Positions 7,457-15,305 of a stretch of DNA of 39,671 nt are shown piece by piece. Under the pieces are notes generated by a model. That model did not search any database and had not been told where the DNA came from. It saw only the letters and a list, made by a program, of their open reading frames with translations. The DNA comes from an uncultured Bacteroidales bacterium (GTDB lineage: Bacteria > Bacteroidota > Bacteroidia > Bacteroidales > FEN-979), in assembly GCA_903915465.1 (NCBI GenBank), contig CAIWTA010000233.1, positions 1 to 39,671 on the forward strand, in the 5' to 3' direction. The position numbers and the translations under genes were made by a program. Position 1 is the first letter of the stretch, and the number at the start of each line of letters is the position of its first letter.

Positions 7457-10297
7457 TTATTTTCCAAGTAAAACAAATCCTGCCCATAAATACGGAAGGG
7501 AAGTCTCTGACCGGGCAATCATTTTTAATTTTGTTGCCCGCAATGCAGCTGAATATGATTTCCCGCTTAGAAATCCCCGGTAAAAATCGATCATAAAATC
7601 TTTTGTTTGACGGTCGGGAATGTTCCACAAAGTATAGAGGATGTTAGCAACACCTGCAAGACAAAAGCTTCGAGGTAAGGCTAACATACCTTCGGTTTTT
7701 GTCAATTTCCCTTTACCAGTGGCACAAGCACTCAGAACAAGCAAGTCTGCATAAATGTCAATATTTTCGATCTCATCTCTCCACAAAACACTTTTTCCCT
7801 GATCTTCCTGTGTCTTTGACGAAACTTCCGGAGCAAATGCTAATCCCAATTGATCCGGATGACTTTCATCAATAACACTGTGAGTTGCTATATGAAGATG
7901 GCTAAATTTGCCGGAAAACTGCAAAAAATGAGATTTTGTCGCAGCAGAATCAGTCATGATCTCTGCCTTATAGGAATTATTTCTAAACAAGGAGACAATT
8001 GTTGAAACTTCGGTAAGAGATGATGCAAGAGGATCAAATGAAGGTACCTGATTATTTTGATTGTTAAAGACGGGAGCAAAACCAAGAAAACTATAAGGTT
8101 TTGAAAGGTTTCTTCGTTTTGCTTCCAGATAGGCAACCGACGAGAAATAATAACCGATTTCAAAGTCTTTCATCAGGTAATGAAAATCCGGATAACCAAT
8201 ATTATTTTTCGTCTCACTTTTCTGTGTAATCATTGCCTCAAAGGGCAATGAAGATAATTCTTCATCAGGAATTATGATCAGGTGGTTCTTTCCCTTTAAA
8301 CAGGCATTTATCGGTTCTATAAGGATTTCATAGAGATCATGGCTTAAAACCGGAAATTTTTGAAAATCCGCTCTTTTAATCGACTTTTGAAATTTTGCAA
8401 TCCGGGAAAGGAATGTTTCTTCAAGAGATATCCGTCGTATCTGAAAGGAGTCACGAGTAAAAACAAAAAAGTAAAGAGATGAATCAGCCCAAAAGTATTC
8501 AAGCAACACTTCATTATCCGACAAATTCTCTTTAATACCCGACGAAGTGATCAAATGCCGGGCATTTCTAAGCTCAGAAAAACCCGGAATCTTTCTTTCA
8601 AATCTTTTTATCAAACTGTCATTTTCAAATTTAAAATCGATCACCTTCTCAAGGTCAAGCCAGTACGAATTGCCAGGATATTCATTCACACAGTTTTTTT
8701 GTGTAAATTTTTTTCGTGTGATTAATCCAATTTCCCGGTTAAGAAATTTTTGTTTCTGGATTAGTGAATCCGGCATTCCGTTCATTTTAAACACCTTACG
8801 TTCCTGTAAATTCGCATCTATTATTTGTCCCCTGGCACTTTCTGCAAGTTGAAAGAGTGTTTCTTTAAATTCCAGCGCTCCTGACTTCCATAACCTGTAT
8901 GCAGTTTCAATTGCACCAGCAAATACACTTTTTGCAGAATCATTGAATATCAACCGTGATCCCTCCTGCCCCAGGTCTCGCTGAATCCTGCCGCAAAGTG
9001 CAATAGCCTGATTATATAAATTAAAAGACTGTTTCAAGCAACCTGAATCATCCCCATTTCGGACACCCTTGAAAAGAAGTACCTGTGCGTTTTTTTCCAG
9101 TATCCGGAACAACTCAGCCAAATCAATTTTTTGAAACAGATTCGCCTGTATATTTATATCCGATGGTTGATATCCCAATAGAATTCGATTCAACGCAGCC
9201 TGATAGTAATAAAAAGCACTATCATAATCCTTTCGGATTCTGAATACATCTCCAATCATACAATAAACCCCAGGCACATCACATAAAGAATGATTTTCTT
9301 CCTGGGAAATTTCTGTTACTGCTTTCTGTAAATAGAATAATGAAGAATCATAACGTCCCACGTTTGAATATGAAGTAGCAATACCTTTATATGCCACTAA
9401 TCTCGCATCTTTCCCGCTGGGCTGCCCTTCTCTCAGAAATTGTAATCCTTTCAAATAATTAATCAGCCCAAGGGTAGGCTTGTTCATTTTTTGATAGGCA
9501 CTCCCAACATTAATAAACAATCCTGCCTTTGCGATGGAATCAGTCGAATTAATAGCAATCAGGAGTTTTTCTGCGCTTGACAAACATGATAACCCTTTGG
9601 ATGATTCATTGTTTTCGATATATGCCGTACCAAGACTGGCAAGGGTTTGGTACAACCGGATAGGGTTTTTTCCTTTCAGGGAAAGATTTTTGGTCCAGGC
9701 TTTCTGATAATTTATTATTGCATTTTCATAATCCGCTTTTAAAAAATAGATGTTTCCTATATTCTGATAGGCGTCTACGGCTGTCACGCCTTTTCCTCTT
9801 ACAGCAAGTAAACACTTCTTAAACCAGTCAAGTGCTGACGAATGGTCTCTCTTCAACAACAAACAAGTTCCAATCTGCAAACAATATTGTGCCTTCATTG
9901 TTGAATTTTCAATGCCGAAGGCATCAATTTCCTTCATTCCGTTGAACAATGTTTGAAGAGACGAATCGTAAAGGGAATAAATGCTATAAGAAAGTGCTAA
10001 CCTTAAATGAGCCTGAACTCGCCATGTTTTTGTTGAAATTTTATCCCGATAATTTTCAGTATTCACTTCATGTGGAATGCCCGCGACAGTCGATCGAAGA
10101 AATTGCCTGTAATACAATATGGTACTATCATACTTCTTCCGCTCAAAACAGGTATTTGCCCGAAAATAAAGATTAGCAATCTCGGTACGTTGAGTTTGTC
10201 CTTTCAGCATAGTGGAAACACCGACGAACAAAAACAATAATAAATAAAATCGCAGAAAGTAATTCAACTTATGTTTTTCGTTTCTTAATTGGTTCAT
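7457..10297 (-). CDS. Exported TPR-CHAT caspase-like protein
   Basis: 946 aa. An N-terminal hydrophobic segment (YFLRFYLLLFLFVGVSTML, about residues 13-31, then KGQT) suggests a signal peptide, so the protein is probably periplasmic or membrane-tethered. Residues about 35-430 are TPR helices, for example 'YDSTILYYRQFL', 'AYQNIGNIYFLKADYENAIINYQKAW' shortened here to the pattern Y..IG..Y....Y..A...Y..A. The C-terminal third is a CHAT domain: LIIIPDEELSSLPFEA, then HIATHS with His806, then LLVLSACATG with Cys858, and LPYLWAGFVLLG at the end. His and Cys are the caspase-type dyad, so a cysteine protease is predicted; the substrate is unknown. It starts 14 bases after the anti-sigma-like gene and is the third gene of the sigma operon. 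Confidence 0.88.
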   Translation of the reverse strand: MNQLRNEKHKLNYFLRFYLLLFLFVGVSTMLKGQTQRTEIANLYFRANTCFERKKYDSTILYYRQFLRSTVAGIPHEVNTENYRDKISTKTWRVQAHLRLALSYSIYSLYDSSLQTLFNGMKEIDAFGIENSTMKAQYCLQIGTCLLLKRDHSSALDWFKKCLLAVRGKGVTAVDAYQNIGNIYFLKADYENAIINYQKAWTKNLSLKGKNPIRLYQTLASLGTAYIENNESSKGLSCLSSAEKLLIAINSTDSIAKAGLFINVGSAYQKMNKPTLGLINYLKGLQFLREGQPSGKDARLVAYKGIATSYSNVGRYDSSLFYLQKAVTEISQEENHSLCDVPGVYCMIGDVFRIRKDYDSAFYYYQAALNRILLGYQPSDINIQANLFQKIDLAELFRILEKNAQVLLFKGVRNGDDSGCLKQSFNLYNQAIALCGRIQRDLGQEGSRLIFNDSAKSVFAGAIETAYRLWKSGALEFKETLFQLAESARGQIIDANLQERKVFKMNGMPDSLIQKQKFLNREIGLITRKKFTQKNCVNEYPGNSYWLDLEKVIDFKFENDSLIKRFERKIPGFSELRNARHLITSSGIKENLSDNEVLLEYFWADSSLYFFVFTRDSFQIRRISLEETFLSRIAKFQKSIKRADFQKFPVLSHDLYEILIEPINACLKGKNHLIIIPDEELSSLPFEAMITQKSETKNNIGYPDFHYLMKDFEIGYYFSSVAYLEAKRRNLSKPYSFLGFAPVFNNQNNQVPSFDPLASSLTEVSTIVSLFRNNSYKAEIMTDSAATKSHFLQFSGKFSHLHIATHSVIDESHPDQLGLAFAPEVSSKTQEDQGKSVLWRDEIENIDIYADLLVLSACATGKGKLTKTEGMLALPRSFCLAGVANILYTLWNIPDRQTKDFMIDFYRGFLSGKSYSAALRATKLKMIARSETSLPYLWAGFVLLGK

Positions 10298-10311
10298 TAA
10301 ATCATCTGTTC

Positions 10312-11118
10312 TTACTGAACAGTAAATTTCCCAAAATAGATGACCTCATCTTTACGCATGATTTTGTAATAGAACAACCCAAAATCCAGATATGATGCCA
10401 TTAAGAAAACTGATTGGTTATAATTGGAATCCGATTCATAAACCACTAATCCATTATTATTTTCAACTATCAAACTTGTTTCTTCAGGAGACTCTGTTTT
10501 CCAGGAAAACCAGATAGTGCTTTTTCGTGTGAATACAGAAGATGCTTCAGGTTTCAGCATTCTGATACTTCCCGAACGGTTGGTCGTTCCAATTAGGTTT
10601 TCGAGCACTTTATTCTGTTGATAGCACGCTAACAAGTCATACGTATTTTCTACCACCTGGAATTCATTGTTCAAAGAAACCGGTTTATCTTTTTGGAAGA
10701 TTGTATGAACCTGCTTTGTATTTTGGAAACTCTGTTTCATTTGATCCATTTCCTTTTTCCAGGGAGAGTTTTGCAAGTGAACAAATTCAGATTTATCTGT
10801 TGTTTTTGGAGAGCGTGTCAGATAAAAAATTGTGTACTCCAGTGAAAGGAGGATCAATAGCGATGCAGCCATCAGCAAAATCCTGATGTTCCGATTTCTT
10901 CTACCAGGGGTCTCGGAACAGACTTTCCTAATCTTTTTCCGTAATTCAAGGAGATCATCCTGTTTCAGGATAGAATTAAGTTCGTTATCCAACCTGACTT
11001 CTTCTCTGACACGATGATCCTTATTCATCATTTCCAAAAAAATTATCAGTTCCTCACCCGATAGTTCGTTGGTGTTGAACCGGTCAATCCATTCATGTAT
11101 TTTTTCTCTGTTACTCAT
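10312..11118 (-). CDS. Membrane anti-sigma-like protein of the CHAT operon
   Basis: 268 aa from the ATG at 11118. That ATG overlaps the sigma stop in the junction ATGAGTAA, an 8-nt overlap pointing to translational coupling; the frame is open further upstream only inside the sigma gene. Residues 1-90 are cytoplasmic and helical (NTNELSGEELIIFLEMM...VREEVRLDNELNSIL), like the N-termini of Bacteroidota anti-sigma factors. One TM helix follows at about 94-118 (IRILLMAASLLILLSLEYTIFYL). The periplasmic remainder ends in a beta-rich region (STIWFSWKT...LIVENNNGLVVYES...LFYYKIM), possibly Ig-like. I do not recognise a named family. The role as anti-sigma factor is inferred from position and topology. 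Confidence 0.72.
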   Translation of the reverse strand: MSNREKIHEWIDRFNTNELSGEELIIFLEMMNKDHRVREEVRLDNELNSILKQDDLLELRKKIRKVCSETPGRRNRNIRILLMAASLLILLSLEYTIFYLTRSPKTTDKSEFVHLQNSPWKKEMDQMKQSFQNTKQVHTIFQKDKPVSLNNEFQVVENTYDLLACYQQNKVLENLIGTTNRSGSIRMLKPEASSVFTRKSTIWFSWKTESPEETSLIVENNNGLVVYESDSNYNQSVFLMASYLDFGLFYYKIMRKDEVIYFGKFTVQ

Positions 11119-11692
11119 AATGAAAAAACATTTTATATCTGGGATCCTTAAGAATTCTTTTACGAAGCATGTTTTTGCACAGGTATTTCCTTGTTTTTGC
11201 GTAGGCCTCATTCTTAAATTTCATTTTTACAGCAATTTCCTTGACTGGAATCTGGGCGAGGTACATCTTGAGTATCCTTTGACAATCTTCAGGCAGGTCA
11301 ATAAAATGCTGATGGTACAGTCGTACTTTTTCAAGGTTTATCTCATCGATGGAAAAAGCCAATGGATCATATTCTTCGGAAGGTTCCTGAACAAGTTCAT
11401 CCTGGTACAGCAGCCTCCATTTACGGTCCAATCGCTGTTTCCAGATGTTTTTACAGATGGAATAAAAATAGGTCTTAAGACTGCATTTTAGGGATACTGA
11501 ATCTGAAAGGATCTTTTCATACAGGATTATCAATCCATCCTGAAAAATGTCTTCAGCATCTTCATAATTTCCTGAGTTCCTCTCAACGATTGATTGGGCA
11601 AGAGGGAAAAATTCGCGGTAAAGCTGACGGATACAATCTGTCCGTTTATTCCTTAGCCCTTTCAATAATGCCTCATCCGAAAAATATATCAT
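11111..11692 (-). CDS. ECF-type RNA polymerase sigma factor (CHAT operon)
   Basis: 193 aa. Region 2 includes YEDAEDIFQDGLIILYEKI, and the linker is followed by the -10 melting segment LKTYFYSICKNIWKQRL. Region 4 is LPEDCQRILKMYLAQIPVKEIAVKMKFKNEAY, with a recognisable helix-turn-helix. The gene heads an operon with the membrane anti-sigma-like protein (8-nt overlap) and the TPR-CHAT protein. It lies 82 bases downstream of the prolyl oligopeptidase gene in the same direction. The 82-base gap has a weak TACCTTTT on the minus strand (11728-11735) but no clear housekeeping -33 box, so autoregulation or read-through are both possible. Confidence 0.9.
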   Translation of the reverse strand: MIYFSDEALLKGLRNKRTDCIRQLYREFFPLAQSIVERNSGNYEDAEDIFQDGLIILYEKILSDSVSLKCSLKTYFYSICKNIWKQRLDRKWRLLYQDELVQEPSEEYDPLAFSIDEINLEKVRLYHQHFIDLPEDCQRILKMYLAQIPVKEIAVKMKFKNEAYAKTRKYLCKNMLRKRILKDPRYKMFFHYE

Positions 11693-11774
11693 ATCTCGCG
11701 ATTACTTGCATTAATCGGGGAGAACTGAAAAGGTAGTACGGTTGTTAATAACTTTTTTCGATGCTTAGATCAAA

Positions 11775-13883
11775 TCACTTCAGAGTCATCCCGAGGTTAA
11801 AGAACACAAACGACCAGAGATCGGTAACCTCATCAATGATCTTGGCAGTAGGTTTTCCGGCACCATGTCCAGCTTTTGAACCAATACGGACAAGCACAGG
11901 GTTATCCCCGGTCTGATCTTCCTGCAATGTGGCCATAAATTTGAAAGTATGCGCAGGAACCACCCGGTCGTCATGATCAGCAGTGAAAGCTAACGTGGCA
12001 GGATATTTCACACCCTTTTTAAGGTTGTGAAGAGGAGAATATTTTATAAGGTAATCAAACCCTTCTTTGGTTTCACTTGTTCCATAATCGCTGGCCCATG
12101 CATGTCCAATGGTAAATTTGTGGTACCTCAGCATATCAAGGACACCCACTTGAGGAATTGCAACTTTGAAGAGATCCGGTCTTTGTGTCATTACAGCGCC
12201 CACAAGCAGTCCTCCGTTTGAACCTCCAATCATCCCCAGCTTGTTCGGGTTTGTGTATTTCTCGAAAATAAGAAACTCTGCTGCCGCGATGAAATCATTA
12301 AAGACATTCTGTTTTCGTTCTTTGGTTCCAGCTTTGTGCCATTCTTCACCATATTCACCTCCACCACGAAGGTTGACAACAGCATAAACGCCGCCATTTT
12401 CAAGAAAGACCGTACGGCTGATACTGAACCCCGGTGTAAGGCTGATGTTAAAACCCCCATACCCATATATCATAGTCGGATTATCACCATTGAGCTCAAG
12501 ACCTTTCTTGTGTATGATGAACATAGATACAGAAGTGTTATCCTTGCTTGAGAAATGAACCTGTTTAACTTCATAATCCTCTGACTTGAAGCCGATCTCC
12601 GGTTGTGTATAAACAACGGACCTGTTTGTGATGATATCATATTTAAAAACCGTTGTCGGAAAAGTAAATGAATTGTACCCGTAAAAAGCCACAGGATCGC
12701 CTTTCTTCCCGCTAATCCCACTTATAGTACCCAGCCCGGGAAGTGACATTTCGTATTGGAACTTTCCATCAAGATCATAAATAAACACTTTACTGATGGC
12801 TTTTTGGATATAGCAGGAAACGACCCTGGCACCGACCAGCTCAACTTCTTCCAGCACATCATCACGCTCAGGGATAATCGTTTTCCACATCTTGGGTTCA
12901 GGAGTAGCAGGGTCCATTAATACCAATTTTTTCATAGGTGCCTTATAATTGGTGACAACCAGAAACTTGTCTCCAATATTATCGACCACACCATATTCAT
13001 ATTCAAAACCTGAAGCCAGTTGCCTGAATGGTGCATTCTTTTTCTGAAGATCCTTATAAACCAATGAATTTCCACTGGTTGACTCAGTTTCATAAAGTAT
13101 CAAAAAACGTTCATCTTCCGTCACCTGTGCGGAAAAGTTGTGTTTTGGTTCCTTCCTGTTTTCATAAATAATTAAATCTTCTTTTTGTTTTGTTCCGACT
13201 TTATGAAAGTACACTTTTTGATTCTCACTCTGTGAAGTCAGCTCCATTCCTGGTGCTGGCTTTTCGTATCTGTTATAATAAAAACCATCGCCCTGCCATG
13301 ACATTCCGGAGAATTTTACCCACGACAATGTATCCGCCAATTGTTTCCCCGTTGCAATTTCGAGTACACGGATCTCATTCCAGTCAGAACCACTTTTAGA
13401 AATGGCGAATGCCAAATATTTTCCATCTTTTGAAGCGCTTTCATCGTCCAGGGCGATGGTTCCATCCTCCGAAAATTTGTTGGGATCCAGCAATATCCTT
13501 GGTGTTCCTTCAATTCCTTCACGCACGTAAAGTACAGATTGGTTCTGCAATCCATCGTTTTTATAATAAAAATACCACTTCCCCTCTCTGTATGGAACAC
13601 TATATTTTGGAAAATTCCAGATTTTAGTCAGTTTCTCCCGGAATTTTTCCCGGAAAGGGATTTGGGAAAGATACTCATTGGTGATCTTATTCTCAACTCT
13701 AACCCATTCTGCTGTAACTTTGGATGTATCATCTTCAAGCCACCGGTAGGGATCAGCAACTTTAGTTCCGAAATAATCATCTGTAACATTCACTTTTTTC
13801 GTCACCGGATAATTTAATTTTTGCTTACAGGAATAGATAGACACTATTGCCAGCAACAGTAAGAACAGATAAATTTTTTTCAT
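11775..13883 (-). CDS. Prolyl oligopeptidase family serine peptidase (lipoprotein)
   Basis: 702 aa from the ATG at 13883. That start gives a lipoprotein signal peptide (KKIYLFLLLLAIVSIYSC, lipobox Cys at about residue 19). An in-frame ATG at 13967 is excluded because it lies upstream of the predicted transcription start. S9A family: an N-terminal segment (DDYFGTKVADPYRWLEDD), a seven-bladed propeller to about residue 430 and a C-terminal alpha/beta-hydrolase. The catalytic triad is Ser555 (GGSNGG), Asp638 (DHDDRVVP) and His673 (SKAGHGAGK). It cleaves short peptides after proline, and the lipobox places it on the periplasmic face of a membrane. Confidence 0.94.
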   Translation of the reverse strand: MKKIYLFLLLLAIVSIYSCKQKLNYPVTKKVNVTDDYFGTKVADPYRWLEDDTSKVTAEWVRVENKITNEYLSQIPFREKFREKLTKIWNFPKYSVPYREGKWYFYYKNDGLQNQSVLYVREGIEGTPRILLDPNKFSEDGTIALDDESASKDGKYLAFAISKSGSDWNEIRVLEIATGKQLADTLSWVKFSGMSWQGDGFYYNRYEKPAPGMELTSQSENQKVYFHKVGTKQKEDLIIYENRKEPKHNFSAQVTEDERFLILYETESTSGNSLVYKDLQKKNAPFRQLASGFEYEYGVVDNIGDKFLVVTNYKAPMKKLVLMDPATPEPKMWKTIIPERDDVLEEVELVGARVVSCYIQKAISKVFIYDLDGKFQYEMSLPGLGTISGISGKKGDPVAFYGYNSFTFPTTVFKYDIITNRSVVYTQPEIGFKSEDYEVKQVHFSSKDNTSVSMFIIHKKGLELNGDNPTMIYGYGGFNISLTPGFSISRTVFLENGGVYAVVNLRGGGEYGEEWHKAGTKERKQNVFNDFIAAAEFLIFEKYTNPNKLGMIGGSNGGLLVGAVMTQRPDLFKVAIPQVGVLDMLRYHKFTIGHAWASDYGTSETKEGFDYLIKYSPLHNLKKGVKYPATLAFTADHDDRVVPAHTFKFMATLQEDQTGDNPVLVRIGSKAGHGAGKPTAKIIDEVTDLWSFVFFNLGMTLK

Positions 13884-13943
13884 AGAAGACGTTTTCGTTT
13901 CGAATAATTCCGGCGCTTTTGATACCGTTGGATTTCTTTGCTG

Positions 13944-13975
13944 TAAATATAATGAGATAATCGACAATAGTCAAA
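13944..13975 (-). promoter_or_regulatory. Prolyl oligopeptidase promoter
   Basis: On the minus strand TTTG (13972-13975), a 20-base spacer and TATATTTA (13944-13951, 7 of 8 to TAnnTTTG). The predicted start is near 13937, about 54 bases before the ATG at 13883, which supports that start codon. Confidence 0.5.
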
Positions 13976-14122
13976 TTGAATCTTTATGTAACCTTATTTA
14001 TTGGATAATTATATTTACTGAAATATTTTTCCCTCACTTATCACTCGGTTAATTAATTTTTTGAAGATAAATATCAATTAGCATCGGGCAAATATTTGTA
14101 TCTCTGTTTGAGATTCTGATAA

Positions 14123-14281
14123 TTGAGAATCCTTAAGCTATACATTGACACTTCGGATATTAACGGGTATTTTGATCAGGAATTTGAAGAAAAAACAAAG
14201 GCAATCCGAACCACGTTTCCTCGTGAACTAACGATGACCTTATGCTTGAAACTTCGATTGAGATCTCCGGAGGAATTCTGA
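14123..14281 (+). pseudogene. PIN-domain toxin N-terminal remnant
   Basis: A 52-codon open stretch starting at a TTG and stopping at TGA 14279-14281. It reads LYIDTSDINGYFDQEFEEKT and then degenerates. The string YIDTS.INGYFD.EFEE is the N-terminal strand and first acidic loop of PIN-domain ribonuclease toxins, carrying the first catalytic Asp. The remaining two thirds of a PIN domain is absent, and the sequence after EEKTKAIRTTF no longer looks like the family. It is the left-most module of a small toxin/antirepressor island. Recognition is by eye from a short motif, so moderate confidence. Confidence 0.5.
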
Positions 14282-14290
14282 CAAATCTTC

Positions 14291-14312
14291 AATCGTCATT
14301 CCTGTCATTTTT
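14291..14312. repeat. ATTCGTCATTC-TGTCATT repeat, copy 1
   Basis: Reads AATCGTCATTCCTGTCATTT and more T. Related copies occur at 15213-15232 and 15979-15998, each at a boundary between accessory modules. Confidence 0.5.
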
Positions 14313-14363
14313 CAAATGCTTATTGCTGGTGTTATATGAAATAGTTAATTAACTTACTACCGG

Positions 14364-14394
14364 TTTCTATATAACGAAACATTTCGTATCTTTG
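14364..14394 (+). promoter_or_regulatory. higBA promoter with overlapping palindromic operator
   Basis: TTTC at 14364-14367, a 19-base spacer and a perfect -7 box TATCTTTG at 14387-14394. The 14-bp palindrome ACGAAA-CA-TTTCGT at 14374-14387 sits in the spacer and touches the -7 box, an ideal operator position for the HTH antitoxin to repress its own operon. Confidence 0.55.
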
Positions 14395-14413
14395 CATGAC
14401 AAAAAATGGAGGA

Positions 14414-14773
14414 ATGGAGAAACTTTTTGCCATCATATTTCTGAAAGATGCATTTGATTTTCTCAGCATTCTTGATAAAAAGCATTATGAAAAAATTCTT
14501 TTAAATATTCGTAAAGCTCAAATAGAACCTGATCCTGAACTTTTCAAAAAACTTAAAGATGATATCTGGGAATTTAGAACGCTCTATCAAGGCTTGCAAT
14601 ATCGTTTGCTATCATTCTGGGATAAAACAAATTCTGAGAACACATTGGTAATCACTACCCATGGAATAATAAAAAAGCGCAGCAAAGTTCCCGAAAGCGA
14701 AGTTCAGAGAGCAAAACACCTTCGGACAAAATATTTTGAAGACAAAGAAAAATCTAAACAGAAAAAGAGATGA
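14414..14773 (+). CDS. higB: HigB/RelE-type toxin (phage Gp49-like)
   Basis: 119 aa from the ATG at 14414, which has GGAGG just before it. The in-frame ATG at 14396 lies only one base after the -7 box and hence upstream of the likely transcription start. The sequence follows the Gp49-like HigB family: FLKDAFDFLSILD, DPELFKKLKDDIWEFRTLYQGLQYRLL, then LVITTHGIIKKRSKVP. The conserved E-R-Y-R positions and the K/R-rich tail are those of ribosome-dependent mRNA interferases that cut mRNA in the A site. Its stop overlaps the antitoxin ATG (ATGA). The toxin precedes the antitoxin, the usual order for HigBA. Confidence 0.9.
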   Translation: MEKLFAIIFLKDAFDFLSILDKKHYEKILLNIRKAQIEPDPELFKKLKDDIWEFRTLYQGLQYRLLSFWDKTNSENTLVITTHGIIKKRSKVPESEVQRAKHLRTKYFEDKEKSKQKKR

Positions 14774-15084
14774 AATCATTCACATTAGAGGAAGTTCAGG
14801 ATAAACTTATCGGGAAAATTGGTACGCCAGACCGGGATAGGTTTGAATATGAATTACAAATGGATTTAATTGGAAAAGCCATTAAACAAACGCGTCAAGA
14901 GCGTAAATTGACACAAGAAGAATTAGGAAAACTTATTGGCGTACAAAAGTCACAAATTTCAAGAATTGAAGGTAACGCCAGTAATGTGACTATTGACACA
15001 TTAATGCGAGTCTTTGGTGCGTTACAGGCAAAAGTGAAACTACAGGTAGAATTACCCCATTTAAAAATCAGTCTCAGCCAATAA
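14770..15084 (+). CDS. higA: HigA-type XRE antitoxin
   Basis: 104 aa. The helix-turn-helix lies at about residues 37-75 (IGKAIKQTRQERKLTQEELGKLIG, then QKSQISRIEG), a textbook XRE/Cro fold. It should neutralise the preceding toxin and repress the operon through the palindrome at 14374-14387. It overlaps the toxin gene by 4 bases. The N-terminal 35 residues (FTLEEVQDKLIGKIGTPDRDRFE) match the extension seen in antitoxins paired with Gp49-like toxins. The open tail in another frame just after its stop (15065-15169) is treated separately. Confidence 0.92.
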   Translation: MKSFTLEEVQDKLIGKIGTPDRDRFEYELQMDLIGKAIKQTRQERKLTQEELGKLIGVQKSQISRIEGNASNVTIDTLMRVFGALQAKVKLQVELPHLKISLSQ

Positions 15085-15175
15085 TTACGGTGAAGTTGAT
15101 CTTCCCGAGATCAAAAAGATGTTTGAGACGCTGTCAGCTTCTTTCACTCCGGGCAGATTTACGGGTTGAAAGAAG

Positions 15176-15232
15176 AAATGACGAATATGAGAATTTCATT
15201 CGTCATTCGCATATTCCTCATTCTTGTCATTT
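15176..15232. repeat. Intergenic ATGACGAAT/ATTCGTCAT repeat, copy 2
   Basis: AATGACGAATATGAGAAT is followed by ATTCGTCATTCGCATATT and ATTCCTCATTCTTGTCATTT (15213-15232). The first two parts form an imperfect inverted repeat. This is the junction between the HigBA module and the ORF6N gene. Confidence 0.55.
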
Positions 15233-15305
15233 CCTTCAGTTAACAACTTCCACCATTTCCTGTATCACCTTTTTCATTTGATTGATTAATCAGAAATAGC
15301 ATCTT

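Noticed and set aside
11069-11491. 140-codon open frame on the plus strand antisense to the ECF sigma gene
   Set aside because: It lies fully opposite well-supported coding sequence, has no recognisable domain or promoter, and its composition follows from the sigma gene.
7457-11692. A type III-E CRISPR (Craspase) locus, suggested by TPR-CHAT plus ECF sigma
   Set aside because: No cas7-11, no Csx30/Csx31-like gene and no CRISPR repeats are in the window, and the TPR-CHAT protein has an export signal.
15090-15281. 63-codon open frame after higA
   Set aside because: It runs through the repeat element at 15176-15232 and has no protein-like features; the plausible peptide in this stretch is in another frame (15065-15169).
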